Assembly (NCBI GenBank): GCA_002426495.1
Contig: DIQC01000096.1
Span: 1-11,994, forward strand
Reading direction: 5' to 3'
DNA: 11,994 nucleotides
Source of the DNA: Thermacetogenium sp. UBA5472
GTDB taxonomy: Bacteria > Bacillota > DSM-12270 > Thermacetogeniales > Thermacetogeniaceae
This document shows positions 6,228 through 11,994 of the stretch, one piece after another. The stretch's first letter is position 1, and each line of letters begins with the position of its first letter. The position numbers and the translations under genes were made by a program. The notes under the pieces are model-generated. The model was not told the origin of the DNA and did no database searches. It worked only from the letters and a program-made list of their open reading frames with translations.

Positions 6228-7592
6228 GTGGCATGTAATACACAAGGTATTAATGCTTCCGCTCGCCTGGATCGTTTACCGATGACCTCGTTCCAACGGA
6301 ATATGTTTATTATAATTGCCCTGGCATGGCTTTTTGATTCCATAGATCTGGGCATGATGACTTTCCTTCTGGCACCGGTAAGGGAACACTTCGGACTGAC
6401 CGCGGCCAGTTCAGGTTTTGTTGCCAGTGCCAGTTTTATCGGTATGTTTATTGGCGCAGCCTTAGCTGGTATGATGGGAGACAAATTTGGAAGAAAAATC
6501 ATTTTCCAATGGAGTATTATTATCTGGTCCCTGGGCAGTATTATCTGCGCATTCAGCCCTAATGTCACATTTTTTGTAATACTGCGTTTTGTCATCGGAT
6601 TCGGCATGGGAGCAGAATATCCAATTGCACAATCTATGCTCTCCGAACTTGTTCCCAGTTCACATCGTGGTCGGTATTTGGCTTTATTAGAAGGATTTTG
6701 GCCGATAGGATTTATCTGCGCCGGGATCCTCGCCTGGGTTATCCTACCAATTGGAGGGTGGCGCTGGGTATTGCTTGCCGAAGGAATCCCAGGCATTTTC
6801 CTCCTTTGGGTGCGGAGAAAACTGCCGGAATCTGCACGCTGGTATGAGATCAAGGGACGCCATGAGGAGGCCGAAGCAGTTGTTTCTATGTTTGAGACAA
6901 AGGTTCAAGAGATTACAGGAGAGCCCCTACCACCTGTCACTCCGGACATAGAAGAAGCTGTTTCCTCTGAAAAGAGAGGTTTATTTGATTCTTTCCATGA
7001 GCTTTGGCAGGGTATGTACATTAAAAGAACTGTGATGGTCTGGTTGTTGTGGTTTTTCTATCTCTTTGGATATTATGGAATCACCACCTGGGTTAGTGCT
7101 TTGATGGTAGATAAAGGTTACAGCATCACATCGTCTACCGCTTATACGATCATCATTTCTTTAGGTGCCATCCCCGGCTTTGCGTTGGCTGCGTATTTAG
7201 TGGACAAATGGGGACGTAAACCCACATTGATTACTTATATTGCCGGCGCCGCCGTGACCGCCTATTTTTACGGTTCTACTGTCGAATTTTCGACGATGAT
7301 TGCCTGGGGCTTGGCCATGCAGTTTTTCTTGTTCGGTACTTGGTCTTGCCTTTACGCCTATACACCAGAATTATATCCCACGAGGTCGCGGGCCACAGGT
7401 TGCGGCTTTGCTTCCGCCATTGGTCGTCTTGGCTCGCTATTAGCGCCAACTATTGCTGGCATCCTTATGGGAGTCAGCAGCAGTCTTAATGTCTACACAT
7501 TAGGAATAATGGCATTCATCGTAGCCATACTCAGTGTTTTGATTCTCGGCCCAGAAACAAAGGGGATGACTCTAGAGGAAATATCTAAATAA
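6228..7592 (+). CDS. Major facilitator superfamily transporter 2, metabolite/aromatic-acid:H+ type
   Basis: From GTG 6228 this is a 454-residue, 12-helix transporter. Helix 1 carries DSID (D37, D40), like the D-x-x-D of aromatic-acid:H+ symporters such as PcaK. GMMGDKFGRK is motif A, and RFVIGFGMGAEYP has E130 in helix 4. WRWVLLAEGIPG carries E185. PESARWYEIKGRHEEA opens the central loop, and GPETKGMTLEEISK is the C-terminus. The gene follows transporter 1 by 32 nt in the same operon. The two align throughout (motif A, PESARWYE, ITGEPLP/HTGEPLP, GRLGSLLAPT/GRLAALIAPT, ETKGxTLEEI), so they arose by duplication. The intact acidic residues suggest proton-coupled uptake. The terminator-like hairpin at 7715-7755 lies about 120 nt downstream. 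The precise substrate is unknown. Confidence 0.88.
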   Translation: MACNTQGINASARLDRLPMTSFQRNMFIIIALAWLFDSIDLGMMTFLLAPVREHFGLTAASSGFVASASFIGMFIGAALAGMMGDKFGRKIIFQWSIIIWSLGSIICAFSPNVTFFVILRFVIGFGMGAEYPIAQSMLSELVPSSHRGRYLALLEGFWPIGFICAGILAWVILPIGGWRWVLLAEGIPGIFLLWVRRKLPESARWYEIKGRHEEAEAVVSMFETKVQEITGEPLPPVTPDIEEAVSSEKRGLFDSFHELWQGMYIKRTVMVWLLWFFYLFGYYGITTWVSALMVDKGYSITSSTAYTIIISLGAIPGFALAAYLVDKWGRKPTLITYIAGAAVTAYFYGSTVEFSTMIAWGLAMQFFLFGTWSCLYAYTPELYPTRSRATGCGFASAIGRLGSLLAPTIAGILMGVSSSLNVYTLGIMAFIVAILSVLILGPETKGMTLEEISK

Positions 7593-7714
7593 AATGCTGA
7601 TGCGCGCTTACATATTATAACATTCCTCTCCTAATTGATCTACTTAATGATATGAGCTTGATGAAATAATTCATTTACCACAAAACTAAACATAAAATAC
7701 TAAACAAGCGCCTA

Positions 7715-7755
7715 AATAAGAATCCCACCCCGTAAGAATGGGTGGGATTCTTATT
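7715..7755. terminator. Bidirectional hairpin closing the transporter operon
   Basis: A perfect 16-bp stem (7715-7730 with 7740-7755) surrounds a 9-nt loop. The 3' arm ends in TTCTTATT on the plus strand, and on the minus strand TTATTTAGG follows. It separates the converging transporter operon (plus) and moaE-like region (minus). The T tracts are short, but stem length and placement support termination. Confidence 0.75.
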
Positions 7756-7763
7756 CTCATTAA

Positions 7764-7797
7764 AAAAGGGACATCCCCTCTTTTTTTGGAAAGGGGA
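7764..7797 (-). terminator. Weak terminator-like hairpin, minus strand
   Basis: TCCCCT (minus reading, 7797-7792) pairs with AGGGGA (7779-7774) around an A-rich loop. TTTTTT follows on the minus strand a few bases on (complement of the A run 7762-7767). It lies just past the methyltransferase-like remnant and may serve the moaE-like transcript. Confidence 0.4.
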
Positions 7798-7803
7798 ATA
7801 CAG

Positions 7804-7965
7804 GGTACCCTTATGTACCGCAAGACCTCTTTCGATCACTTTGGGATCAGGACTGTCCAGACAGCACGGCCCATCTACAACCTCTTGAACATTTTTAGTA
7901 AGTTCGGGGAAAAAGGCACTCCCCCTCACAAGAGTACCGGGCACCACCCGCATTTTGTCGAAAAC
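7804..7965 (-). pseudogene. Remnant of a methyl-tetrahydrofolate:corrinoid methyltransferase (MT II, AcsE/MtrH-like)
   Basis: The minus-strand frame reads KMRVVPGTLVRG, then TKNVQEVVDGPCCLDSPDP, then KVIERGLAVHKGT. This corresponds to the conserved N-terminal stretch of pterin-binding methyltransferases of the AcsE type (from memory, DVNAGTFV, VKTVQEVVD.PLCLDS..PKAIEAGL..HKG). That stretch includes the strand-3 LDS motif of the TIM barrel. The similarity begins and ends abruptly; the expected downstream MINSIS segment is replaced by unrelated low-complexity sequence. No start or full domain exists, so only about 50 codons of a gene of some 260-300 survive. Its presence near an MT I/corrinoid pair suggests the locus, or an earlier form of it, once had its own MT II. 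Family recall is by eye and should be tested by search. Confidence 0.55.
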
Positions 7966-8032
7966 AAACGAACGTGATAATGTGAGGCTTTTTATAAAAC
8001 CTCGGAGGGGAGTCCCTGGGCTCCTATGTGAA

Positions 8033-8443
8033 TTACGATTTTTGCTCAATCTCGGTGACACATTCGTTCTTGATCTTTCCCACCAAGAATTGCAGAGCAT
8101 CAATGACATGGGGCCTGATATCGCCGCCGATTAATACATACATGATATCATCCCCAACCTCCAGCTGCCCTTCGTTAAGCCATACCTTTACATAGAAAAT
8201 ACCTTCCATATCATAGGTCCGGGCAATCACTTCATCCACCTTAGCGGCATCGTAGGCGAATTCCATTCCTGTTACCACTGAACCATCATCGAGCCCCTGG
8301 CGCACCTGGGCCTTGGGGGTCTCTCGCACCACCCCGTTGTGGATCAAAAACATCCCTGATCGGGCCGCCATTCGATGCGCTTTGGCTTCTTTGAGCCACT
8401 CATCCACAGAGGGGGGTACCTTTTTGGTCTTGCTATCTCTCAT
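8033..8443 (-). CDS. MoaE-like protein (molybdopterin synthase large-subunit family), divergent
   Basis: This protein has 136 residues from ATG 8443. The fold signature is MoaE-like: GMFLIHNGVVRETPKA (30-45), then VVTGMEFAYDAAKVDEVI (56-73). EGQLEVGDDIMYVLIGG (91-107) matches the family G.L.VGe..v.v segment, and ALQFLVGKIKNECVTE (116-131) the C-terminal helix. MoaE with MoaD inserts dithiolene sulphur in molybdenum cofactor synthesis. Compared with E. coli MoaE as I recall it, the first active-site lysine (K119) aligns with K125. The second (K126, in WKRE) aligns with I132, and the His of the HR pair is Ile109. It may be a divergent paralogue with altered chemistry. Start: AAGGAG (8455-8460) is 11 nt upstream of ATG 8443, while the GTG at 8455 overlaps that site. 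An upstream gene tail overlaps this ATG by ATGA. No moaD is adjacent. Confidence 0.8.
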   Translation of the reverse strand: MRDSKTKKVPPSVDEWLKEAKAHRMAARSGMFLIHNGVVRETPKAQVRQGLDDGSVVTGMEFAYDAAKVDEVIARTYDMEGIFYVKVWLNEGQLEVGDDIMYVLIGGDIRPHVIDALQFLVGKIKNECVTEIEQKS

Positions 8444-8535
8444 AAAAACATACACTCCTTTTCATTACCTTCTTGGGCATCCACGATGATTTGATCCATG
8501 GTCTGGGACCGATCCACAAAGGCAGCCGGTGTCAA
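8440..8535 (-). pseudogene. 3' tail of a lost gene formerly coupled to the moaE-like gene
   Basis: On the minus strand a frame after a TAG (8533-8535) reads YLTPAAFVDRSQTMDQ, then IIVDAQEGNEKECMFL, and stops with TGA at 8440-8442. That stop overlaps the moaE-like ATG as ATGA. The peptide is compositionally protein-like and its end placement is typical of a real upstream cistron, yet no start or body remains upstream. I cannot name the family. Confidence 0.4.
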
Positions 8536-8727
8536 ATACTATGCCACCTATGACCACATTTAGTGTTCCTTGCAATGAAGGCTGATAGTATTATTGCCTT
8601 ATATTTGTTTTTACGGATATTCTTAAACTTAATGACAGGTATAATTATCTCCTGCAAGGAAGCCAAGCACCGATTCGTACCCTTTTGGCAGGGTTCCCAT
8701 ATTATGTGTCGAATTATTTCAGGAATC
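8444..8727. other. Spacer between moaE-like gene and helicase gene
   Basis: Besides the gene tail (8440-8535) it holds about 190 AT-rich nt with a small dyad ACCCT-N6-AGGGT (8679-8694). No convincing terminator for the helicase gene and no promoter for the moaE-like gene were found. Confidence 0.4.
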
Positions 8728-10227
8728 TCACTTTCCCAATATGCGCTGTAATACACGCTTAAGAAACGGCTTTTTCGCAGTAGAATCCTGAGTTGGCGCG
8801 CTTTCTTGATTCTGGGCCGGTACGAATTCCGTACCCTGGGCAGGCGCTGGATCAACTGGGGCTGAGTGAATAGGTACACTTGGTTTGGCGGCAGAGACAG
8901 GCGCAGAGACAGGTGTGGTTTGCTCCTTTGGAGGTCGTAAAGGAGATACCTTTGGGGAGTGCTGGCTGCGCTTTTCTTTTGATGGTGAAGCTTTCTTCCG
9001 CGGATGCTTCTTCCGGGTCTTTCCCGCATTGGAGGCAGAAGTCGGCTTGCTCTTGGGTGAATTTTTCTGTATCCATTTATCAATTGACGACTTGTTTTGG
9101 GTCAAAAACTCTTCGCTGGGTAATTCAGCCTCTTCAATCAAAACCCCAATATGCTCTTCTATTTCATAAAGGGTCATAATATCTTCGCTGGTGATCAAAC
9201 TGATGGCACGGCCGATGTTACCGGCGCGTCCGGTACGACCGATCCTATGCACATAACCGTCCTTCTCAACCGGCACATCATAATTGATCACCAGTGATAA
9301 ATCATCAATATGGATACCTCGCGCCGCCACGTCAGTGGCGACCAGCAGACTAAACTGACCCTGCTTAAACTGTTGCAGGGTTTTGAGCCTTTTATTCTGG
9401 GGGATATCACCATGCAAAGCCCGTGAATTATACCTTTTGCGAAATAAGTAGGCTTGTACCCTATCGACCATCCTCCGGGTATTACAAAAAACCACACAGC
9501 TTTCCGGCTGTTCTGCCAGCAAGATGCGATTTAACTGAGTTCTCTTTTCATTTCCTTTGACACGGTAGTATATCTGTTCAGTGGTAGCCACCGTTTTGGT
9601 AGGGGATTCTATTTCGATGGCCAAAGGATTCTTCATGTGTTGCCGGCTGATTCGATACACCTCATCCGGCATGGTAGCGGAAAACAGGAAAGTAACCCTT
9701 TCCCGGGGAAGTCTTTTGACTATTCTCATCACCTGATCCCAAAACCCCATATCCAGCATCCGGTCGGCTTCATCCAGAACTAAAAAAGCGATATTTTTGG
9801 TAGTCAAATTTCTGTGCTCAATGTGATCGTATACCCGACCGGGGGTTCCGGTAACAATAGATGCCCCTTTATTTAAGGCCTCAATTTCCTGATTCATATT
9901 GTGTTGACCGTATACCGCAGTGGTCTTATAGTGAAGATACTTGGATATTTTTTGGAGATCGCTATCCACTTGGGCCGCCAGTTCCCGGGTTGGCTCCAAT
10001 ATTAGAGCCTGGGGACCGCTTACAGAGGGATCGATCAGTTGCAGCAGGGAAACTCCAAAAACAGCTGTCTTGCCACTGCCTGTTTCTGACCTTACAATCA
10101 AATCCTGCCTGTTGAGGGAAGGTGGAATAGCCCGGCTCTGAACTTCGGTGGGGGTCTCAAAACCCATTTCTTCCAAAGCTTTAAGAATTGGCGGCGAAAT
10201 GCCCAAGTTATTAAAACTGCTTTTCAT
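8728..10227 (-). CDS. DEAD-box ATP-dependent RNA helicase
   Basis: This 499-residue cytoplasmic RNA helicase acts in RNA remodelling, cold adaptation or ribosome assembly, as in the CshA/DeaD/RhlE group. The Q motif surrounds FNNLGISPPIL and PTEVQ (5-30). Motif I is SETGSGKT (47-54, Ser where Ala is usual), Ia PTREL (79-83), Ib TPGR (128-131), II DEAD (152-155), III SAT (183-185), V ATDVAARG (297-304) and VI HRIGRTGR (327-334). All catalytic residues are present. After about residue 385 comes a tail of some 115 residues. It is Lys/Arg-rich (391-430), then Pro/Ala/Ser/Gln-rich, and ends in a cationic amphipathic segment KKPFLKRVLQRILGK (485-499). ATG 10227 is chosen because AGGAAAG (10237-10243) is 9 nt upstream; a GTG at 10281 adds 18 residues but has no ribosome site. 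The core is secure; the subgroup is not. Confidence 0.93.
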   Translation of the reverse strand: MKSSFNNLGISPPILKALEEMGFETPTEVQSRAIPPSLNRQDLIVRSETGSGKTAVFGVSLLQLIDPSVSGPQALILEPTRELAAQVDSDLQKISKYLHYKTTAVYGQHNMNQEIEALNKGASIVTGTPGRVYDHIEHRNLTTKNIAFLVLDEADRMLDMGFWDQVMRIVKRLPRERVTFLFSATMPDEVYRISRQHMKNPLAIEIESPTKTVATTEQIYYRVKGNEKRTQLNRILLAEQPESCVVFCNTRRMVDRVQAYLFRKRYNSRALHGDIPQNKRLKTLQQFKQGQFSLLVATDVAARGIHIDDLSLVINYDVPVEKDGYVHRIGRTGRAGNIGRAISLITSEDIMTLYEIEEHIGVLIEEAELPSEEFLTQNKSSIDKWIQKNSPKSKPTSASNAGKTRKKHPRKKASPSKEKRSQHSPKVSPLRPPKEQTTPVSAPVSAAKPSVPIHSAPVDPAPAQGTEFVPAQNQESAPTQDSTAKKPFLKRVLQRILGK

Positions 10228-10361
10228 AGCGATCTTCTTTCCTGATTTGCTCGGTTTATTTGCTAGGTTCAATTGTATCACTTACATTTGCTTTGTTCCA
10301 TACTTATTGAACATTACTGCACTAAGATTAATGTTGCTGATATATCAAGTTTTTTAGCCAT
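10228..10361. other. Leader region of the helicase gene
   Basis: An AT-rich stretch of about 130 nt between the rpsI terminator and the helicase start. I see no promoter match good enough to report. The in-frame extension to GTG 10281 lacks a ribosome site. Confidence 0.35.
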
Positions 10362-10397
10362 AAAAAAACCGCCAAGTGATAATTCCCACTGACGGTT
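10362..10397 (-). terminator. Rho-independent terminator of rpsI
   Basis: On the minus strand AACCGTCAGTG pairs with CACTTGGCGGTT (11 bp, one bulge, one GT pair) around an 8-nt loop, followed by seven T. It lies about 70 nt after the rpsI stop. Confidence 0.9.
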
Positions 10398-10466
10398 CTG
10401 TGCTTACCAAAAGCAAACTTTGAAACTTTGTAATTGTAAACAAACCTGTGTGTAAGTCGACAGCTT

Positions 10467-10859
10467 TTAACGCTTGGAAAACTGTGGAGCTTTGCGAGCC
10501 TTTTTGAGACCGTATTTCTTTCTTTCTTTCATGCGGGGATCTCTTGTTAAAAACCCGGCCTTTTTCAGGAAAGGCCTCAGGCTCGGATCCGCTTTCAACA
10601 AAGCTCGTGCCACGCCAAGGCGAACTGCTCCCGCCTGTCCGCTTGCACCTCCACCATTGACATTAGCGATAACATCATACCGGTCGATCAGCTTGGTAAG
10701 TTCCAACGGCTGCTTGGCAATAACCTCCTGTGTGCTGGTGTTGAAGTATTCGTCCATAGGCTTTCCATTAATAATGACATTGCCCTCACCAGGCACTATG
10801 CGCACACGTGCTATAGATTTCTTGCGCCTGCCGGTTCCTTGATAAAGTACTTGCGCCAA
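10467..10859 (-). CDS. rpsI: 30S ribosomal protein S9
   Basis: This 130-residue protein has the complete S9 pattern. It opens with YQGTGRRKKSIARVRI (6-21) and contains GNVIINGKPMDEYF (26-39). VNGGGASGQAGAVRLGVARAL (67-87) follows, as does RPFLKKAGFLTRDPRMKERKKYG (94-116). The basic tail KKARKAPQFSKR reaches the ribosomal P site, with the conserved C-terminal SKR. The start is TTG with AAGGAGGT (10868-10875) 8 nt upstream. It follows rplM on the same strand, as in nearly all Firmicutes, and ends in a strong terminator. The 185-nt gap to rplM is long for this pair and holds a tandem repeat. Confidence 0.98.
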   Translation of the reverse strand: MAQVLYQGTGRRKKSIARVRIVPGEGNVIINGKPMDEYFNTSTQEVIAKQPLELTKLIDRYDVIANVNGGGASGQAGAVRLGVARALLKADPSLRPFLKKAGFLTRDPRMKERKKYGLKKARKAPQFSKR

Positions 10860-11044
10860 AAGTATTGACCTCCTTTCATACCATGAATTAAATTATAACG
10901 GAGTCTAAATTTCAAGTTAAAACCTGCCGTACCAGCTACCTATTTACTACATTTAATATCTTTTCGTCAGCATGGTTCTCTAAATCGACCAATCACAAGA
11001 ACCGTCCCCGTGATTGAGAACCGTCCCCGTGATTGGGATTGGTC
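10860..11044. other. Unusually long rplM-rpsI spacer
   Basis: 185 nt separate two genes that are usually almost adjacent. Apart from the rpsI ribosome site and the 2 x 19-bp tandem repeat near the rplM end, the sequence is AT-rich with no ORF or clear promoter. Confidence 0.6.
10989..11036. repeat. Tandem 19-bp repeat AGAACCGTCCCCGTGATTG x2 with inverted flanks
   Basis: Two perfect head-to-tail copies (10998-11016 and 11017-11035) follow CCAATCAC (10989-10996), which is the exact inverse complement of GTGATTGG at 11029-11036. The copies lie 9 nt past the rplM stop. The GAACCGTCCCC core resembles a dispersed palindromic/REP-like sequence that I recall from many clostridial genomes. A hairpin could form in the rplM-rpsI mRNA. 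Confidence 0.8.
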
Positions 11045-11479
11045 TTAACCTGTAATCTCCCACACTTCCGGATTTTGGGCAGTGTGTGGATGATTAGTGC
11101 CCCGGTAAACTCGCAGTTTTTTAAAGACACTCCGGCCCAGGCGGTTATGGGGGATCATGCCCCAAACTGCCTTTTCGATAATTCGCTCCGGCTTGGTGCG
11201 GTTAAGTGTGGCAAAATTGGTTGACTTTATACCACCAGGGTAGCCTGAATGACGATAATAAAGTTTGTCTTCATACTTGTTCCCTGTAACTTTCACTTTC
11301 TCCGCATTGATGACGATTACATAATCGCCGGTATCAATATGTGGAGTATAAATAGGTTTGTGCTTCCCACGCAGCATGCGCGCGACCTCAGTTGCCAGCC
11401 TGCCCAGTGTTTTATCTTCTGCATCGATAAGATACCACTTGCGCTGCATTTCTTCCGGCTTGGCCATATATGTACGCAC
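11045..11479 (-). CDS. rplM: 50S ribosomal protein L13
   Basis: This 144-residue, full-length L13 begins RTYMAKPEEMQRKWYLID. It has DKTLGRLATEVARMLRGKHKPIYTPH, GDYVIVINAEKVKVTGNK, LYYRHSGYPGG, the conserved AVWGMIPHNRLGR and KKLRVYRGTNHPH. L13 is an early 50S assembly protein. The GTG start at 11479 is supported by AGGAGG (11488-11493) 8 nt upstream; the ATG four codons later would be too far from it. It is downstream of truA by 98 nt and upstream of rpsI, the standard order at the end of the large ribosomal cluster. Confidence 0.98.
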   Translation of the reverse strand: MRTYMAKPEEMQRKWYLIDAEDKTLGRLATEVARMLRGKHKPIYTPHIDTGDYVIVINAEKVKVTGNKYEDKLYYRHSGYPGGIKSTNFATLNRTKPERIIEKAVWGMIPHNRLGRSVFKKLRVYRGTNHPHTAQNPEVWEITG

Positions 11480-11577
11480 TCGTAAAACCTCCTCTATTCA
11501 ACATTTCCCGCATGTGTTAATCCGGGCTTCTAACTGGAACTTGACTACGGTTATTCTAGGGGGTGGATAAAGACCTG
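11480..11577 (-). promoter_or_regulatory. rplM leader, possible L13 autoregulatory region
   Basis: 98 nt between the truA stop and the rplM start contain a small dyad (CCCG...CGGG, about 11509-11525) ahead of the ribosome site. Firmicutes often carry an L13-leader RNA here, but I cannot confirm the consensus by eye. Confidence 0.2.
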
Positions 11578-11994
11578 TCAAGGCAAATCCCAACTATTAT
11601 AGAAAACCTTGACTAGATAGAGCCCCTGCGGTGGCGCAGTAGCCCCACCTTTTCCCCTTTCTCCTGTATTCAGGATCTGTCTCACCTGCTCGATAGAAAG
11701 CTTGCCACTTCCCACCTCTAGCAGGGTGCCTACGATCAGCCTCATCATTTTATAGAGAAAACCGCTTCCTACGACCGTAAGCTTGACCAAATCACCCTGC
11801 TGTTCAGTATCCACAGAATACAGATGCCGCACCGTGCTCCTTTCACTGCTGCCCGATGCGGAAAATGCCCTAAAATCATGCTCTCCAATAAAAACTTCCG
11901 CACATTCCTTCGCTGCTGATATATTCAGAGGAAAGGGATAACGATAGCAATAATTGCGCCAGAGAGCAATAGGTTTCCTGCTGTTGAAAACCAG
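11578..11994 (-). CDS. truA: tRNA pseudouridine(38-40) synthase, 3' part (runs off the window)
   Basis: The frame is open from the window edge to the stop at 11578-11580, giving the last 138 residues. Family features are YRYPFPLN (18-25), the conserved GEHDFRAFSASGS (37-49) followed by TVRHLYSV, and VVGSGFLYKMMRLIVGTLLEVGSGK, which is the C-terminal TruA motif. RGKGGATAPPQGLYLVKV near the end is also typical. TruA isomerises uridines 38-40 in the tRNA anticodon arm. The catalytic Asp region is outside the window. The internal GTG at 11832 is not the start, because the homology continues upstream of it without a break. The order truA-rplM-rpsI is the common Firmicutes arrangement. Confidence 0.95.
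   Translation of the reverse strand: MVFNSRKPIALWRNYCYRYPFPLNISAAKECAEVFIGEHDFRAFSASGSSERSTVRHLYSVDTEQQGDLVKLTVVGSGFLYKMMRLIVGTLLEVGSGKLSIEQVRQILNTGERGKGGATAPPQGLYLVKVFYNSWDLP

Larger units (their letters stand above)
7593..8032. other. Intergenic region with hairpins and a gene remnant
   Basis: After the transporter stop there are about 120 AT-rich nt with nothing recognised. Then come the 16-bp hairpin (7715-7755), a smaller hairpin with T run on the minus strand (about 7764-7797), and the methyltransferase-like remnant (about 7804-7965, minus). A weak hairpin GAGG-N12-CCTC (7984-8003) lies just after the moaE-like stop. Confidence 0.6.

Noticed and set aside
7966..8109. Extension of the methyltransferase-like remnant frame into the moaE-like gene, giving one long minus-strand ORF.
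   Set aside because: Upstream of about 7965 the frame no longer resembles the family and overlaps the well-supported moaE-like coding end; only the 7804-7965 part is kept.
1..11994. CRISPR array, tRNA/rRNA gene, transposase or integrase.
   Set aside because: No regularly spaced repeats beyond the single 2 x 19-bp tandem, no tRNA-like cloverleaf segments and no transposase or integrase motifs were seen.

Overview
The window looks like a chromosomal segment of a strictly anaerobic, low-GC Firmicute (Clostridia, probably a Peptococcaceae relative such as Desulfitobacterium or Desulfosporosinus). This rests on the strong AGGAGG-type ribosome sites, frequent TTG/GTG starts, a corrinoid methyl-transfer gene pair, a sigma-54 activator and the truA-rplM-rpsI gene order. 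The genus is inferred from gene content only.

Left part (about 1-7760), accessory metabolism. A minus-strand operon encodes a UroD-type methyltransferase (1060-2214) and a cobalamin-binding corrinoid protein (114-746), ending at a hairpin terminator (51-85). Divergently placed is a PAS-PAS-AAA+-Fis sigma-54 activator (2962-4650). It is followed on the plus strand by a very small candidate membrane-peptide gene (4703-4804) and two paralogous major facilitator transporters (4801-6195 and 6228-7592). I find two nearly identical sigma-54 promoters, TTGGCATA-N4-TTTGCA-like. One drives the methyltransferase operon (2407-2422, minus) and one lies between the activator gene and the transporter operon (4670-4685, plus). 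The simplest reading is one regulon: the activator senses a small molecule through its PAS domains, and switches on both import (the MFS pair) and demethylation by the methyltransferase and corrinoid protein. The substrate is not identifiable from sequence; methoxylated aromatics are one possibility. No intact methyl-tetrahydrofolate transferase (MT II) or corrinoid reactivase is present in the window.

Middle part (about 7760-8730), a worn region. A bidirectional 16-bp hairpin closes the transporter operon. Next comes a fragment that still reads like the methyl-tetrahydrofolate:corrinoid methyltransferase family (about 7804-7965, minus). Then come an intact but divergent MoaE-like gene (8033-8443, minus) and the 3' tail of a lost gene that overlapped the moaE-like start by ATGA.

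Right part (8728-11994), core genes on the minus strand: a DEAD-box RNA helicase with a long basic and Pro/Ala-rich tail, rpsI (S9) with its terminator, rplM (L13), and the 3' part of truA running off the window. The rplM-rpsI spacer is unusually long for this pair and carries a perfect 2 x 19-bp tandem repeat.
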